Assembly: GCA_003298465.1 (NCBI GenBank)
Contig: QNGA01000003.1
Location: 310,001 to 374,000 of the forward strand
Origin: a halophilic archaeon
Lineage (GTDB): Archaea; Halobacteriota; Halobacteria; Halobacteriales; Haladaptataceae
Direction of reading: 5' to 3'
DNA: 64,000 bases
Shown piece after piece: positions 10,108 through 18,318 of this stretch. The notes beneath the pieces were generated by a model. The model was not told where the DNA came from and made no database searches. It worked only from the letters and a program-made list of their open reading frames with translations. The translations under genes and the position numbers were made by a program. Every line of letters begins with the position of its first letter. Position 1 is the first letter of the stretch.

Positions 10108-10620
10108 TCACTCGCCGGTCGTCGCGGTCGTTCCGCCGTCGCCGCTCCCGGTCACGACGTCGCCGCGCATCGCCTGCGGGTGGTACTCGCAGAAGTACTG
10201 GCTCATCTCCTTCGACGCGGTGAACGTCAGCGACACCGTCTTGCCCTGCTCTTTGGCGTCGTCGCTCTTCTCCAGCGTCTCGCCGCTCCCGTCGACGACG
10301 AGCAGTTCGTGCTCCTTTCCGTCGAGGTTGGTCCACTCGACGGTGTACTGCTGACCGGGAGTCAGCGTCAGCGTCGGGTTCTGCTTGCCCGCGATAGCTT
10401 TCGGAGCCTTGCCGACCCAGCCGCCGGCTTTCGCACCCAGTCGTACGGTCTGGCTCTCGCTCTTCGTCGTCGACCCCGTCGTGGTCGATTCCGTCGTGGT
10501 CGTCTCGCCGCCGGACCCGCCTCCGTCGTCGCTGGTGCAACCGGCGAGCAGTGCGGTGGGAAGGGCGACGCTCGTCATCTCGAGGACCGTTCGGCGGTCT
10601 ACTTTCGGTTCGGAGTCCAT
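10108..10620 (-). CDS. Halocyanin-like Tat lipoprotein (type I copper protein)
   Basis: This 170-residue protein begins with a Tat signal (DRRTVLEMTS... with hydrophobic core) ending in the lipobox LLAGC, then a Ser/Thr/Gly linker rich in TTTTE-type runs, and a single cupredoxin domain. Blue-copper ligands are visible as His in DGKEHELL and the cluster FCEYHPQAM (Cys, His, Met). It is predicted to be exported folded and lipid-anchored on the outer membrane face, carrying electrons between respiratory or redox partners. Halocyanins are the haloarchaeal plastocyanin relatives. Its electron donor is not indicated by neighbours. Confidence 0.85.
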   Translation of the reverse strand: MDSEPKVDRRTVLEMTSVALPTALLAGCTSDDGGGSGGETTTTESTTTGSTTKSESQTVRLGAKAGGWVGKAPKAIAGKQNPTLTLTPGQQYTVEWTNLDGKEHELLVVDGSGETLEKSDDAKEQGKTVSLTFTASKEMSQYFCEYHPQAMRGDVVTGSGDGGTTATTGE

Positions 10621-10783
10621 GCGTTACACCGGGTCGTGGGACGCGGACCCGGAGAAAAGTACCGGCCACTGGTCGATGAAAAAACACGAGGGCGGTAGGA
10701 ATCCCGAACGTCGGAGACGTCGAACGTCCGGGGTGGGGCGTCGGCCCTCCGATTTACAAGCGTCTCCGTCGTCGGTCGGGAAC

Positions 10784-10882
10784 GTGTCGAAGGACCACTA
10801 CCGCTGTGAGGCCTGCGGGAAGGAGTTCGACTCCGAGACCGAACTGGAAAAGCACCTGCGCGAGCAGGGGCTGGTGGACTGA
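10784..10882 (+). CDS. Mini zinc-finger protein (32 aa)
   Basis: GTG at 10784 starts a 32-residue frame, VSKDHYRCEACGKEF followed by DSETELEKHLREQGLVD. It has the CxxC and the hydrophobic/His pattern of a C2H2 finger (Cys-x2-Cys-x12-His), but the second His is missing. Tiny zinc-finger proteins of this sort are abundant in haloarchaea and mostly uncharacterised. A TATA-like gatttaca at 10751-10758 lies 26-33 nt upstream. It converges with the RNase H gene, with only 6 bp between stops. Confidence 0.7.
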   Translation: MSKDHYRCEACGKEFDSETELEKHLREQGLVD

Positions 10883-10888
10883 CCCGTC

Positions 10889-11521
10889 CTAGCCGCTGAC
10901 GTGGCGGTCGGAGCGGGACGGCGGCGGAATCTGGGTCTCGTCGGATTCGGACGCGTTCGGGAGCAGGCACTGCGCGGGTTCGCGGTTCACGTGGGCGTAC
11001 TCCTCGGGCGCGTTGGCGAGCGGGTGTGCGGGATTCTGCTCGCTGCGGACCCGGGCGGCGCGGAGTTCGCCGAACCCGGCGACGCGGGCGCGGATACCGC
11101 GCCAGTGGTTCCGACTGGCGGCGGCCACGGAGAACGGCCGCGGCGGGCGCCAGTCGGTTCGGCGGCCCGCGAGTACGGCCTTGTTGACGTTCGCCGCGAG
11201 TTCGTCGTGGTCGACGAGCACGCCGACGCGGGCGTCGGCGGGCGCGCGGGCGGCGAGCACGTCGAGGCCGAGGTGGAGCGCCCGATACTCGGCGACGTTG
11301 TTGTCGGGCATCTCGTCGGGGAGCGACAGTCGGGTGACACACTCGCCGTCGCGCGTTTCGATGATGACGCCGAGCCCTCCCTCGCCGGAGTCGTGACTGA
11401 ACGAACCGTCGGTGGCGACGTAGAAGTCACGATGGTGGGTGTGCGGTGGATGGGCGATGTGCGGCGTGGGCGACTCGTCGAACAGGTCCCGCAACCGGGG
11501 ACGGCGGCCGTGAACGGCCAT
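10889..11521 (-). CDS. rnhA: RNase H-like protein (RNase HI family)
   Basis: This 210-residue protein has an RNase H fold core from about residue 30. It shows YVATDGSFSHDSGEGGLGVII (first Asp), NNVAEYRALHLGL (Glu) and VGVLVDHDEL (Asp). These are three of the DEDD residues that bind two Mg2+ ions when the enzyme cuts RNA in RNA-DNA hybrids. The fourth position, normally Asp in an AD.LA context, reads NPAHPLANAP, with His. An N-terminal 30-residue extension is His/Pro-rich. TATA-like ctttaagtc (minus strand, 11543-11551) lies about 25 nt upstream of the start. Activity should be tested before calling it a nuclease. Confidence 0.75.
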   Translation of the reverse strand: MAVHGRRPRLRDLFDESPTPHIAHPPHTHHRDFYVATDGSFSHDSGEGGLGVIIETRDGECVTRLSLPDEMPDNNVAEYRALHLGLDVLAARAPADARVGVLVDHDELAANVNKAVLAGRRTDWRPPRPFSVAAASRNHWRGIRARVAGFGELRAARVRSEQNPAHPLANAPEEYAHVNREPAQCLLPNASESDETQIPPPSRSDRHVSG

Positions 11522-11811
11522 ACGCTCGCTTCCACCTGTTCGGACTTAAAGATGAAGGCTGCATTGGCCAGCGAGTCTCCCGGCATCGACCGTCCGGAAC
11601 CGCAGTTCGAGTTCGCTACCGTCGCCGCTCCCCGTCGAACGCACCGGACCGCTTTCGCTCCCGCCGCGCGACATATACAATTTTACTAATCTATATTGGT
11701 ATCGTAGGAGTATTGATTGTCTTGCCTTAGACTGGTATTTCATATAATTTACCATGGTGGGTGATGTTGATTGGCATAGATATTTAAGTCCAAGAGGACC
11801 ATGTTGCGGGT
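11522..11811. other. Intergenic region with AT-rich island (about 11670-11800)
   Basis: No convincing gene is seen. The first 120 bp have normal GC content; from about 11670 the sequence becomes strikingly AT-rich (runs such as acatatacaattttacta and ttcatataattt). The region holds divergent promoters: a TATA for the RNase H gene at 11543-11551 (minus) and tatttaag at 11781-11788 for the ABC operon. Confidence 0.5.
11781..11788 (+). promoter_or_regulatory. TATA box of the ABC importer operon
   Basis: tatttaag is 24-31 nt upstream of the ATG at 11812 and is preceded by the AT-rich ataga; it is the only well-placed TATA for the five-gene operon. Confidence 0.65.
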
Positions 11812-13401
11812 ATGTCTGACGCAAACGTCAGTCGACGTTCGTACTTGAAGCTCGCGGGCGGTGCGGCGGCCTCGGCGGCGCTCGCCGGCTGTACTGGGGG
11901 GAATCAGGACGGTAACGGAACGACGACCACCAGCGGTGGCGGCGGCGAACCGCCGGAGAACTTTCAGGTTACCATCACGCAGGGCCAGATGCCGTCGACG
12001 CTGGACCCGCACAACCACCGCGAGACGCCGACCGACAACGTCGTCCTCCAGGCCTACGAGGGGCTGCTGGCGCGCGACGCGGAGGGGAAGATAATCAGCA
12101 AACTGGCGACGGAGCACGAACGCGTCGAGAAGGGGACGGTGAAGTTCACCATCCGGGAGGGCGTCACGTTCCACAACGGTGACGAACTGACCCCCGAGGA
12201 CGTCGCCTTCAGCATCAACCGCATCGTCAAGCCCAACACCGGCGGCCTGAAGAGCCCCCAGCGCGACCAGCTCTCGGGCGTGACCGGGGCCGAAGTCGTC
12301 GACGGCGAGCGTGCCGTGCGGGTGAACTCCGAGGGCATCAACCCCGTCGTGTTCTCGCTGTTCGCGTCCTACTGCGACGTCATGCAGAAGTCGTGGGTCC
12401 AGAACACGGACCAGATAGCCAAGAAGATGAACGGGACCGGCCCGTTCGAGTTGCAGAACTACAACGAGAGCGTCCGCGTCGTGTTCCAGCGGTACGGGGA
12501 CTACTGGCGCGACCCGGCCGACGTCTCGAAGCTCACGTTCGAGGCCGCGAAGGAGTCGAGCACGCGCGTGAACCAGTTGCTGAACGGCGAGACGGACATC
12601 GTCGTCAACGTCCCGCCGCAGTCCGCGGGCCGGGTCAAGAACTCGAACGGGGCGCGCATCGCCCCCGTGCCGAGCACGCGAATCATCTACAACGCGATGC
12701 GCTACGACGTCGAGCCGTTCTCCAGCCAGAAGTTCCGCCGGGCGCTGAACCTCGCCATCGACCTGCCGAGCATCATCGAGAACATCCTCTCCGGCTTCGC
12801 CGATCCCACCGGACAGCCGACGCTGGAAGGGTTCACCGGATACAACGGCAACGTCGAGCCCTACCCGGCGAACAAACAGAAGGCCCAGCGGTTGGTCGAG
12901 GAGAGCGGCCACGCCGGGGCGAGCATCACGCTCCACACGCCGGTCGGACGCTACCTCAAGGACGTCGAGATCGCCCAGGCCGTCTCGCGCCAGATAGACC
13001 AGCTGAACAACGTCAGCTGCTCGGTCCAGCAGCGCGACTTCACCTCGCTGGCGGGCGAACTGTCCGACGGCGACATCACGACCGGTCCGAACTTCTACCT
13101 CATCGGCTGGGGGAACGCGACGTTCGACGCGAGCCAGACCATCATCCCGCTGCTGACCACGGACGGGGCGCTCACCTCGTACAGCAACGACAGGGTCGAC
13201 CGGCTGATGCAGGAGGCCCAGAGCATGTCGGACGGCGACCAGCGCAAGCAGAAGTTACAGCGGGCCAACAAGATAATCCACGACCAGGCGCCGTGGATAT
13301 TCCTCAACCGCCAGTACAGCGTCTACGGCGTCAACCAGGAACTCCAGTGGCAGCCCCGCCGCGACGAACGGATCAACGCCTACGGAATCTCACAGAAGTA
13401 A
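11812..13401 (+). CDS. ABC transporter substrate-binding lipoprotein (SBP_bac_5, peptide/nickel type)
   Basis: This 529-residue protein has a Tat lipoprotein signal (SRRSYLKLAGG, lipobox LAGC) followed by a Gly/Thr linker (GNGTTTTSGGGGEP). The mature part is a family-5 extracellular solute-binding domain: PSTLDPHNHRETPTDNVVLQ, TFHNGDELTPEDVAFSINR, NGTGPFEL and FRRALNLAIDLPSI are characteristic. It captures a peptide, nickel chelate or other small solute outside the membrane for the permease pair that follows. It is the first gene of a five-gene operon, with 34 bp to the first permease. The ligand is not predictable. Confidence 0.9.
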   Translation: MSDANVSRRSYLKLAGGAAASAALAGCTGGNQDGNGTTTTSGGGGEPPENFQVTITQGQMPSTLDPHNHRETPTDNVVLQAYEGLLARDAEGKIISKLATEHERVEKGTVKFTIREGVTFHNGDELTPEDVAFSINRIVKPNTGGLKSPQRDQLSGVTGAEVVDGERAVRVNSEGINPVVFSLFASYCDVMQKSWVQNTDQIAKKMNGTGPFELQNYNESVRVVFQRYGDYWRDPADVSKLTFEAAKESSTRVNQLLNGETDIVVNVPPQSAGRVKNSNGARIAPVPSTRIIYNAMRYDVEPFSSQKFRRALNLAIDLPSIIENILSGFADPTGQPTLEGFTGYNGNVEPYPANKQKAQRLVEESGHAGASITLHTPVGRYLKDVEIAQAVSRQIDQLNNVSCSVQQRDFTSLAGELSDGDITTGPNFYLIGWGNATFDASQTIIPLLTTDGALTSYSNDRVDRLMQEAQSMSDGDQRKQKLQRANKIIHDQAPWIFLNRQYSVYGVNQELQWQPRRDERINAYGISQK

Positions 13402-13435
13402 CGCCATGCAGGCATCTTCGAGGAGGTGGTCGTAG

Positions 13436-14422
13436 ATGTCGATGGGTCGATTCCTGCTCAAACGGAGCCTCCAGGGCGTCTTCGTCATCTGGGGCGTCGT
13501 GACCGTGGTGTTCCTGCTCCGGTTCATCACCCCGGGCAGTCCGATAACGTTCATCGCTCCCCTCGACGCCAGTCCCCAGTTGAAACAGCAGATAGCGCGG
13601 GAGCTGGGGCTGAACCAGCCGATATACGTCCAGTACTTCGATTACCTCTGGGCGCTGCTGCACGGCGACATGGGCTACTCGTACATCTCGGGGACGCAGG
13701 CGAGCACGCGCATCTTCGCTCGGCTCCCGGCGACGCTGGAACTCGCCATCGCGGCGAGCGTCGTCGCCGTCGTCCTCTCGATTCCGCTCGGCGTCCTCAG
13801 CGCGACCCGTCGCCACGAACCCCTCGACTACGCGGCGACGACGTTCTCGCTCGCCGGCATCAGCACGCCGAACTTCTGGCTCGGCATCATGCTGGTGCTG
13901 GTGGTCGCCGTCGGCGGTCCGCTCCCGACGAGCCAGCGCATCGTCGGGTTCGGCGAGGCGACGACGATGCTGCTGACCGAGGGGAGCCTGAGCGGCTTCG
14001 TGACCTGGCTCAGGCACATCGTCCTCCCGGCCATCACGCTCGGGACGTACTTCACCGCGCTCATCACGCGACTGACCCGGAGCGGGATGCTCGACGAACT
14101 CGGGAAGACGTACATCCGCGCCTCGCGGGCGAAGGGGCTGCCGGAGACGCTCGTGCGGTACAAGCACGCGCTCCGGAACACCCTCATCCCGGTCATCACC
14201 GTTCTCGGCCTCCAGCTCGGAACGCTCATCGGCGGCGCGGTCATCACCGAGCAGGTGTTCGCGTGGCCCGGCCTGGGGACGCTGATAATCAACTCCATCA
14301 ACGCCCGCGACTGGCCGCTGATTCAGGGGTCGCTCATCGTCGTCGGCACCGGCTTCGTCGTGCTGAACATCCTCGTCGACGCGCTGTACGCCTACATCAA
14401 TCCGCAGGTGGTCTACGAATGA
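13436..14422 (+). CDS. ABC permease, DppB-like
   Basis: This 328-residue membrane protein has about six transmembrane helices. It carries the long extracytoplasmic loop after helix 1 and the C-terminal signature GAVITEQVFAWPGLGTLII of the DppB/OppB group. The cytoplasmic EAA-type loop reads KTYIRASRAKGLPE. GGAGGTGG ends a few bases before the start (13421-13428), a good Shine-Dalgarno match. A 9-codon frame (ATG 13406 to TAG 13435) abuts the start codon. The stop TGA (14420-14422) overlaps the ATG of a second minigene. Confidence 0.9.
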   Translation: MSMGRFLLKRSLQGVFVIWGVVTVVFLLRFITPGSPITFIAPLDASPQLKQQIARELGLNQPIYVQYFDYLWALLHGDMGYSYISGTQASTRIFARLPATLELAIAASVVAVVLSIPLGVLSATRRHEPLDYAATTFSLAGISTPNFWLGIMLVLVVAVGGPLPTSQRIVGFGEATTMLLTEGSLSGFVTWLRHIVLPAITLGTYFTALITRLTRSGMLDELGKTYIRASRAKGLPETLVRYKHALRNTLIPVITVLGLQLGTLIGGAVITEQVFAWPGLGTLIINSINARDWPLIQGSLIVVGTGFVVLNILVDALYAYINPQVVYE

Positions 14423-14449
14423 CATCGCAGGTGGTTCTCGAATGATATC
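14404..14449 (+). repeat. Imperfect 23-bp tandem duplication at the permease-permease junction
   Basis: 14404-14426 and 14427-14449 match at 19 of 23 positions, both starting gcaggtggt and containing cgaatga. Each unit holds an SD-like ggtgg and an overlapping stop/start ATGA. The duplication therefore doubles the coupling signal between the two permease genes. Confidence 0.85.
14419..14445 (+). CDS. Candidate 8-codon coupled minigene
   Basis: ATG at 14419 overlaps the stop of the DppB-like permease (ATGA), reads MTSQVVLE and stops at TGA 14443-14445, which in turn overlaps the ATG of the DppC-like permease. It arises from the 23-bp tandem duplication. Whether ribosomes translate it is unknown; it could act only as a coupling relay. 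Confidence 0.35.
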   Translation: MTSQVVLE

Positions 14450-15458
14450 GCCGCGCACGCTTCGCAATCTCGAACGGGAGTTCCGACAGAGTCTGCTCGC
14501 CAAGGTCGGCGTCGTCATCGTCGTCGTCATCCTCTTCGTGGCGGTGTTCGCGCCCGTGCTGGCACCGCACAACCCGCACAACCAGAACCTGGACGACTCG
14601 AACCTGCCGCCGCTCGGGTTCAGCAAGAAGACGACGGAGACGAGTTCCGAACTCGTCAACGGCAGCATCCAGATCGTCAACAACACGACGTACGTCGAGG
14701 CACAACCGTCCCACCCCCTGGGCACCGACAACCTCGGGCGCGACATGCTCTCGCGGGTCATCTACGGGGCGCGCACGTCGCTGCTCGTCGGCCTCTTCGG
14801 GACGGCCCTGGCGCTGCTCATCGGGGTGGTCGTCGGCCTCGTGGCGGGCTACTATGGCGAACTGGTGGACGACGCGTTGATGCGCAGCGCCGACATTATG
14901 CTGGCGTTCCCCTCGCTCGTGCTGGCCATCGCGCTGGTCGGACTGTTCAGGCGCGCCGTCTTCAGGTTCCCCGACCCCATCGTCGCGGCCGGGTTCGAAC
15001 CCGGGATGCCCGAGACCATCGCGCTCCCGGGAACGGTGGTGCTGGTCGTCGCGCTGGTGAACTGGGTGTGGTTCGCCCGGGTCGCCCGCGGCGAGGCGCT
15101 GACCGTCGAGAGCGAGGAGTACGTGAAGGCCGCCCGGTCGATCGGCGCGAGCGACCCCTTCATCCTGCGCAAGCACGTCCTGCCGAACAGCGTGACCCCC
15201 ATCATCGTGCTGGCGACCATCCAGATAGCGGCCATCATCCTGCTGGAGAGCGCGCTGTCGTATCTCGGGTTCTCCGGCGTGAACCTCTCGTGGGGGTTCG
15301 ACATCGCGCAGGGACGTGACTACCTCGCCACGTCGTGGTGGATATCGACGATTCCGGGAATCGCCATCGTGCTGACGGTCATCGGCATCAACCTCCTCGG
15401 CGACTGGCTCCGCGACGCGCTCGACCCCGGCATCGAGGGCGAGGGAGGTGGCGTATGA
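14442..15458 (+). CDS. ABC permease, DppC-like
   Basis: This 338-residue membrane protein has an N-terminal helix typical of DppC/OppC, then a soluble loop of about 55 residues with the conserved HPLGTDNLGRDMLSRVIYGARTSLLVG entry (positions 88-114). The EAA loop reads EYVKAARSIGASDPFILRKH, and the tail LGFSGVNLSWGFDIAQGRDYL is diagnostic. It forms the heterodimeric channel with the upstream permease. ATGA overlap with the minigene; its own stop overlaps the next ATG (15455-15458). Confidence 0.9.
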   Translation: MISPRTLRNLEREFRQSLLAKVGVVIVVVILFVAVFAPVLAPHNPHNQNLDDSNLPPLGFSKKTTETSSELVNGSIQIVNNTTYVEAQPSHPLGTDNLGRDMLSRVIYGARTSLLVGLFGTALALLIGVVVGLVAGYYGELVDDALMRSADIMLAFPSLVLAIALVGLFRRAVFRFPDPIVAAGFEPGMPETIALPGTVVLVVALVNWVWFARVARGEALTVESEEYVKAARSIGASDPFILRKHVLPNSVTPIIVLATIQIAAIILLESALSYLGFSGVNLSWGFDIAQGRDYLATSWWISTIPGIAIVLTVIGINLLGDWLRDALDPGIEGEGGGV

Positions 15459-16684
15459 GCGACCGCGACCTGCTTCGCGTGCGCGACCTCTCGACCCGCT
15501 TCTTCACGGAGAAGGGGCAGGTCAACGCCGTCGAGTCGGTCGACTTCGACGTGCGCGACGGCGAGGTGTTCGGCGTCGTCGGCGAGTCGGGGTCCGGCAA
15601 GAGCGTCACCGCGCTCTCGCTCATCGACCTCGTGGAGTCGCCCGGTCGGATAACGAGCGGCGAGGTCTGGTACCGCAACGAGACGCTGGCCGAGGAGATG
15701 ACCGACGAGCGCCCGGACGCCGTGGACGGCGACTTCGTCGACGTGCGCCGCCTCGACGAGCGCCAGCGGCGCGCGCTCCGGGGCCCCTCGTTCAGCATGA
15801 TATTCCAGGACCCGATGAGCAGTCTCAACCCCTCGCTCACCGTGGGCGAGCAGATAGCCGAGGCCGTCGAGGTCCAGCGGCGAGCGTCGGCGAACCCGCG
15901 CTCGACGCGCTCGCGCACGCAGGGGTACGGCCTCGCGAAACTCATCACGGGCAGCGTCTTCTCCAGCCAGCAGTACGTCACCGAGGAGAGTCGCTCCCGC
16001 GCCGTCGAACTGCTCGAACAGGTCGGCATCCCCGACCCGGCCGAGCGCGCCGACGAGTACCCCAACCAGTTCTCGGGCGGGATGCTCCAGCGGGCGATGG
16101 TCGCGCAGGCGCTGGCGGGCGAACCGGACCTGCTCATCGCCGACGAACCGACGACGGCGCTCGACGTGACCATCCAGGCCCAGATTCTCGACCTGCTCTC
16201 CGACCTGCAGGCGGAGACGGGAATGAGCATCGTGCTCATCACGCACAACCTCGGCGTCATCGCGCGGATGTGCGACCGCGTCGGCGTGATGTACGCCGGC
16301 GAGATCGTCGAGCACGGCACGCTCGCGGACGTGTTCGACGACCCCGTCCACCCATACACCCGGGGGCTGCTCGGGTCGATTCCGGACCTGGAGAACCCGG
16401 ACCCGCGGCTCCGGCCCATCGAGGGGAACGTGCCGGACCTCCTCGACGAGGAGATGGCGGACCGCTGTTACTTCGCCGACCGCTGCCCGAAGGCGATGGA
16501 GGACTGCCTGGACCATCCGCCGATGTTCGACGCCGCGGGCAGCGACGAACACGGGGCACGGTGCGTGCTGGCGGAGACGGAGTACAACGAGTCGCGGGCG
16601 CTACCGGACGACTACTTCGGCGAGGGGACCGAGCGCGGTCCGGACGCCGGAACGAAGCGAACGGAGGTCGAGACCGATGACTGA
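15455..16684 (+). CDS. ABC transporter ATP-binding protein, DppD-like
   Basis: This 409-residue ATPase has Walker A GESGSGKS at 43-50, Q-loop [10 protein letters not shown], signature [10 protein letters not shown], Walker [13 protein letters not shown] and switch His in THNLG. The C-terminus has the oligopeptide-type extension [21 protein letters not shown] with three closely spaced Cys and one later, which in relatives binds an Fe-S cluster. A segment of about 40 residues ([16 protein letters not shown]...SRA) between Q-loop and signature is longer than usual. ATG at 15455 overlaps the previous stop; ggaggtg lies seven bases upstream. Confidence 0.9.
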   Translation: MSDRDLLRVRDLSTRFFTEKGQVNAVESVDFDVRDGEVFGVVGESGSGKSVTALSLIDLVESPGRITSGEVWYRNETLAEEMTDERPDAVDGDFVDVRRLDERQRRALRGPSFSMIFQDPMSSLNPSLTVGEQIAEAVEVQRRASANPRSTRSRTQGYGLAKLITGSVFSSQQYVTEESRSRAVELLEQVGIPDPAERADEYPNQFSGGMLQRAMVAQALAGEPDLLIADEPTTALDVTIQAQILDLLSDLQAETGMSIVLITHNLGVIARMCDRVGVMYAGEIVEHGTLADVFDDPVHPYTRGLLGSIPDLENPDPRLRPIEGNVPDLLDEEMADRCYFADRCPKAMEDCLDHPPMFDAAGSDEHGARCVLAETEYNESRALPDDYFGEGTERGPDAGTKRTEVETDD

Positions 16685-18263
16685 ACCGCTGCTCAGCGTC
16701 CGGAACCTGGAGAAGTACTACTACGAACAGGACTCGCTGTTCGACCGCCTGCTCGGGCGCGACCCCCAGAGCGTGCAGGCCGTCGACGGCGTCTCCTTCG
16801 ACGTCCACGAGGGGGAGACGCTCGGACTGGTCGGCGAGTCCGGCTGTGGCAAGTCGACGACGGGCGAGACGCTGCTCGGCCTGCGCGAACCGACCGGCGG
16901 GCGCGTCGAGTTCGACGGTGAGAACGTCTTCGACGCGGACGACCTCACGCCGTTCCGCAAGCGCGCCCAGGTCGTCTTCCAGGACCCGTTCTCCAGCCTC
17001 GACCCGCGGATGACCGCGGGCGAAATCGTCCGCGAACCCCTGGACGTCCACGGGCTTGCGGGTCGACGCGTCGGTGTCGCGGTCGACTTCGGTTCGGCGT
17101 GGGAGGTCACGGCAGGCGAGTACGTCGACCTCGACGCCGCAGACCCCGAGGTCCGCGTGAGACTCGTTCCCGCCGACGAGACCAGCGACGACGCTGACGA
17201 CGATTCCGCCGCCGTGCGCATCGACACCGACGACGCCGGCCCGACCGACGAGGACGAGGTGTCGGTCTCGGTCGACGAATCGGCCCGGACCGTCCACGTC
17301 GACGTGAACAAGTCGAACAAACGGTTGCGCCGCGAGCGCGTGATGGAACTGCTGGAGCGGGTGGGCCTCTCGGCGGACCAGATAGACCGCTACCCGCACG
17401 AGTTCTCCGGCGGGCAGCGCCAGCGCATCGGCGTCGCCCGGGCGCTGGCGCTCGAACCGGAGTTCATCGTCCTCGACGAACCCGTCTCTGCCCTCGACGT
17501 CTCCGTGCAGGCGCAGGTCCTGAACCTGCTCGACGACCTCCAGGAGGAGTACGGCCTGACGTACCTGTTCATCGCCCACGACCTCTCGGTCGTCCGCCAC
17601 ATCTCCGACCGCGTCGCCGTGATGTATCTCGGCGAAATCGTCGAACTCGGGCCGGTCGACGAGATATTCAACGACCCCAAACATCCCTATACGCGCGCCC
17701 TGCTGGACAGCGTCCCGCGGGCCGACACCGACGAGGCGGACCGCGAGGTGCACACGCTGTCGGGCGACGTCCCCTCGCCGCGGAACCCGCCGTCCGGCTG
17801 TCGGTTCCGCACGCGCTGTCCGAGGGTCATCCCGCCGGACGACGTCCGCATCGAACAGGAGGCGTACCGCGAGGTGATGGACTACCGCGAACGCCTGGAG
17901 TCCGGCGACCTCACCCTCGACTCGGTCCGCGAACTCGTCGCGGGACCGGACGAGGACCCCGAGAGCGTCGAGGAGAGCGCCGTCAGGGAGGAGCTATGGG
18001 CGGAGCAGTTCGACCGCGACCTCGGCGGGGAGAACCGCGCGACGGTCGTCGAGTCGTTCGACCGCCTGCTCGACGGCGACCGCGAAGGGGCCGTCGACGT
18101 CATGCGCGACCGCTTCGAGTCGGTCTGCGAGCGCCGAACGCCCGTCCTGCAGGACAGCGACCACCCGGCCGCCTGCCACCTCTACGACCAGCCCGCGACC
18201 GACGAGGACGTCCACACGGAGGACGCCCCCGGGACCGAGGTGGAGTCGTCGTCGGACGACTGA
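16677..18263 (+). CDS. ABC transporter ATP-binding protein, DppF-like, with large insertions
   Basis: This 528-residue protein compares with the usual 320-350. Walker A GESGCGKS is at 53-60, Q-loop [10 protein letters not shown] at 101-110, signature FSGGQRQR at 243-250, Walker B IVLDEP and switch His301. Two extra segments stand out. Residues about 130-213 are inserted in the helical subdomain and are mostly acidic with beta-like stretches ([13 protein letters not shown]). About 95 residues also separate Cys381 from Cys484 in the C-terminal Cys motif (CRFRTRC ... C ... AACHLYD). The Cys ligands themselves are retained (375, 381, 484, 500). The start overlaps the previous gene by 8 nt. It is the last gene of the operon. 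Confidence 0.88.
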   Translation: MTEPLLSVRNLEKYYYEQDSLFDRLLGRDPQSVQAVDGVSFDVHEGETLGLVGESGCGKSTTGETLLGLREPTGGRVEFDGENVFDADDLTPFRKRAQVVFQDPFSSLDPRMTAGEIVREPLDVHGLAGRRVGVAVDFGSAWEVTAGEYVDLDAADPEVRVRLVPADETSDDADDDSAAVRIDTDDAGPTDEDEVSVSVDESARTVHVDVNKSNKRLRRERVMELLERVGLSADQIDRYPHEFSGGQRQRIGVARALALEPEFIVLDEPVSALDVSVQAQVLNLLDDLQEEYGLTYLFIAHDLSVVRHISDRVAVMYLGEIVELGPVDEIFNDPKHPYTRALLDSVPRADTDEADREVHTLSGDVPSPRNPPSGCRFRTRCPRVIPPDDVRIEQEAYREVMDYRERLESGDLTLDSVRELVAGPDEDPESVEESAVREELWAEQFDRDLGGENRATVVESFDRLLDGDREGAVDVMRDRFESVCERRTPVLQDSDHPAACHLYDQPATDEDVHTEDAPGTEVESSSDD

Positions 18264-18318
18264 CGGTCCCTCGACTCGCGGTGGTCGGTCGTCGGGAGAA
18301 GCACCGAATCGGGGCCGC

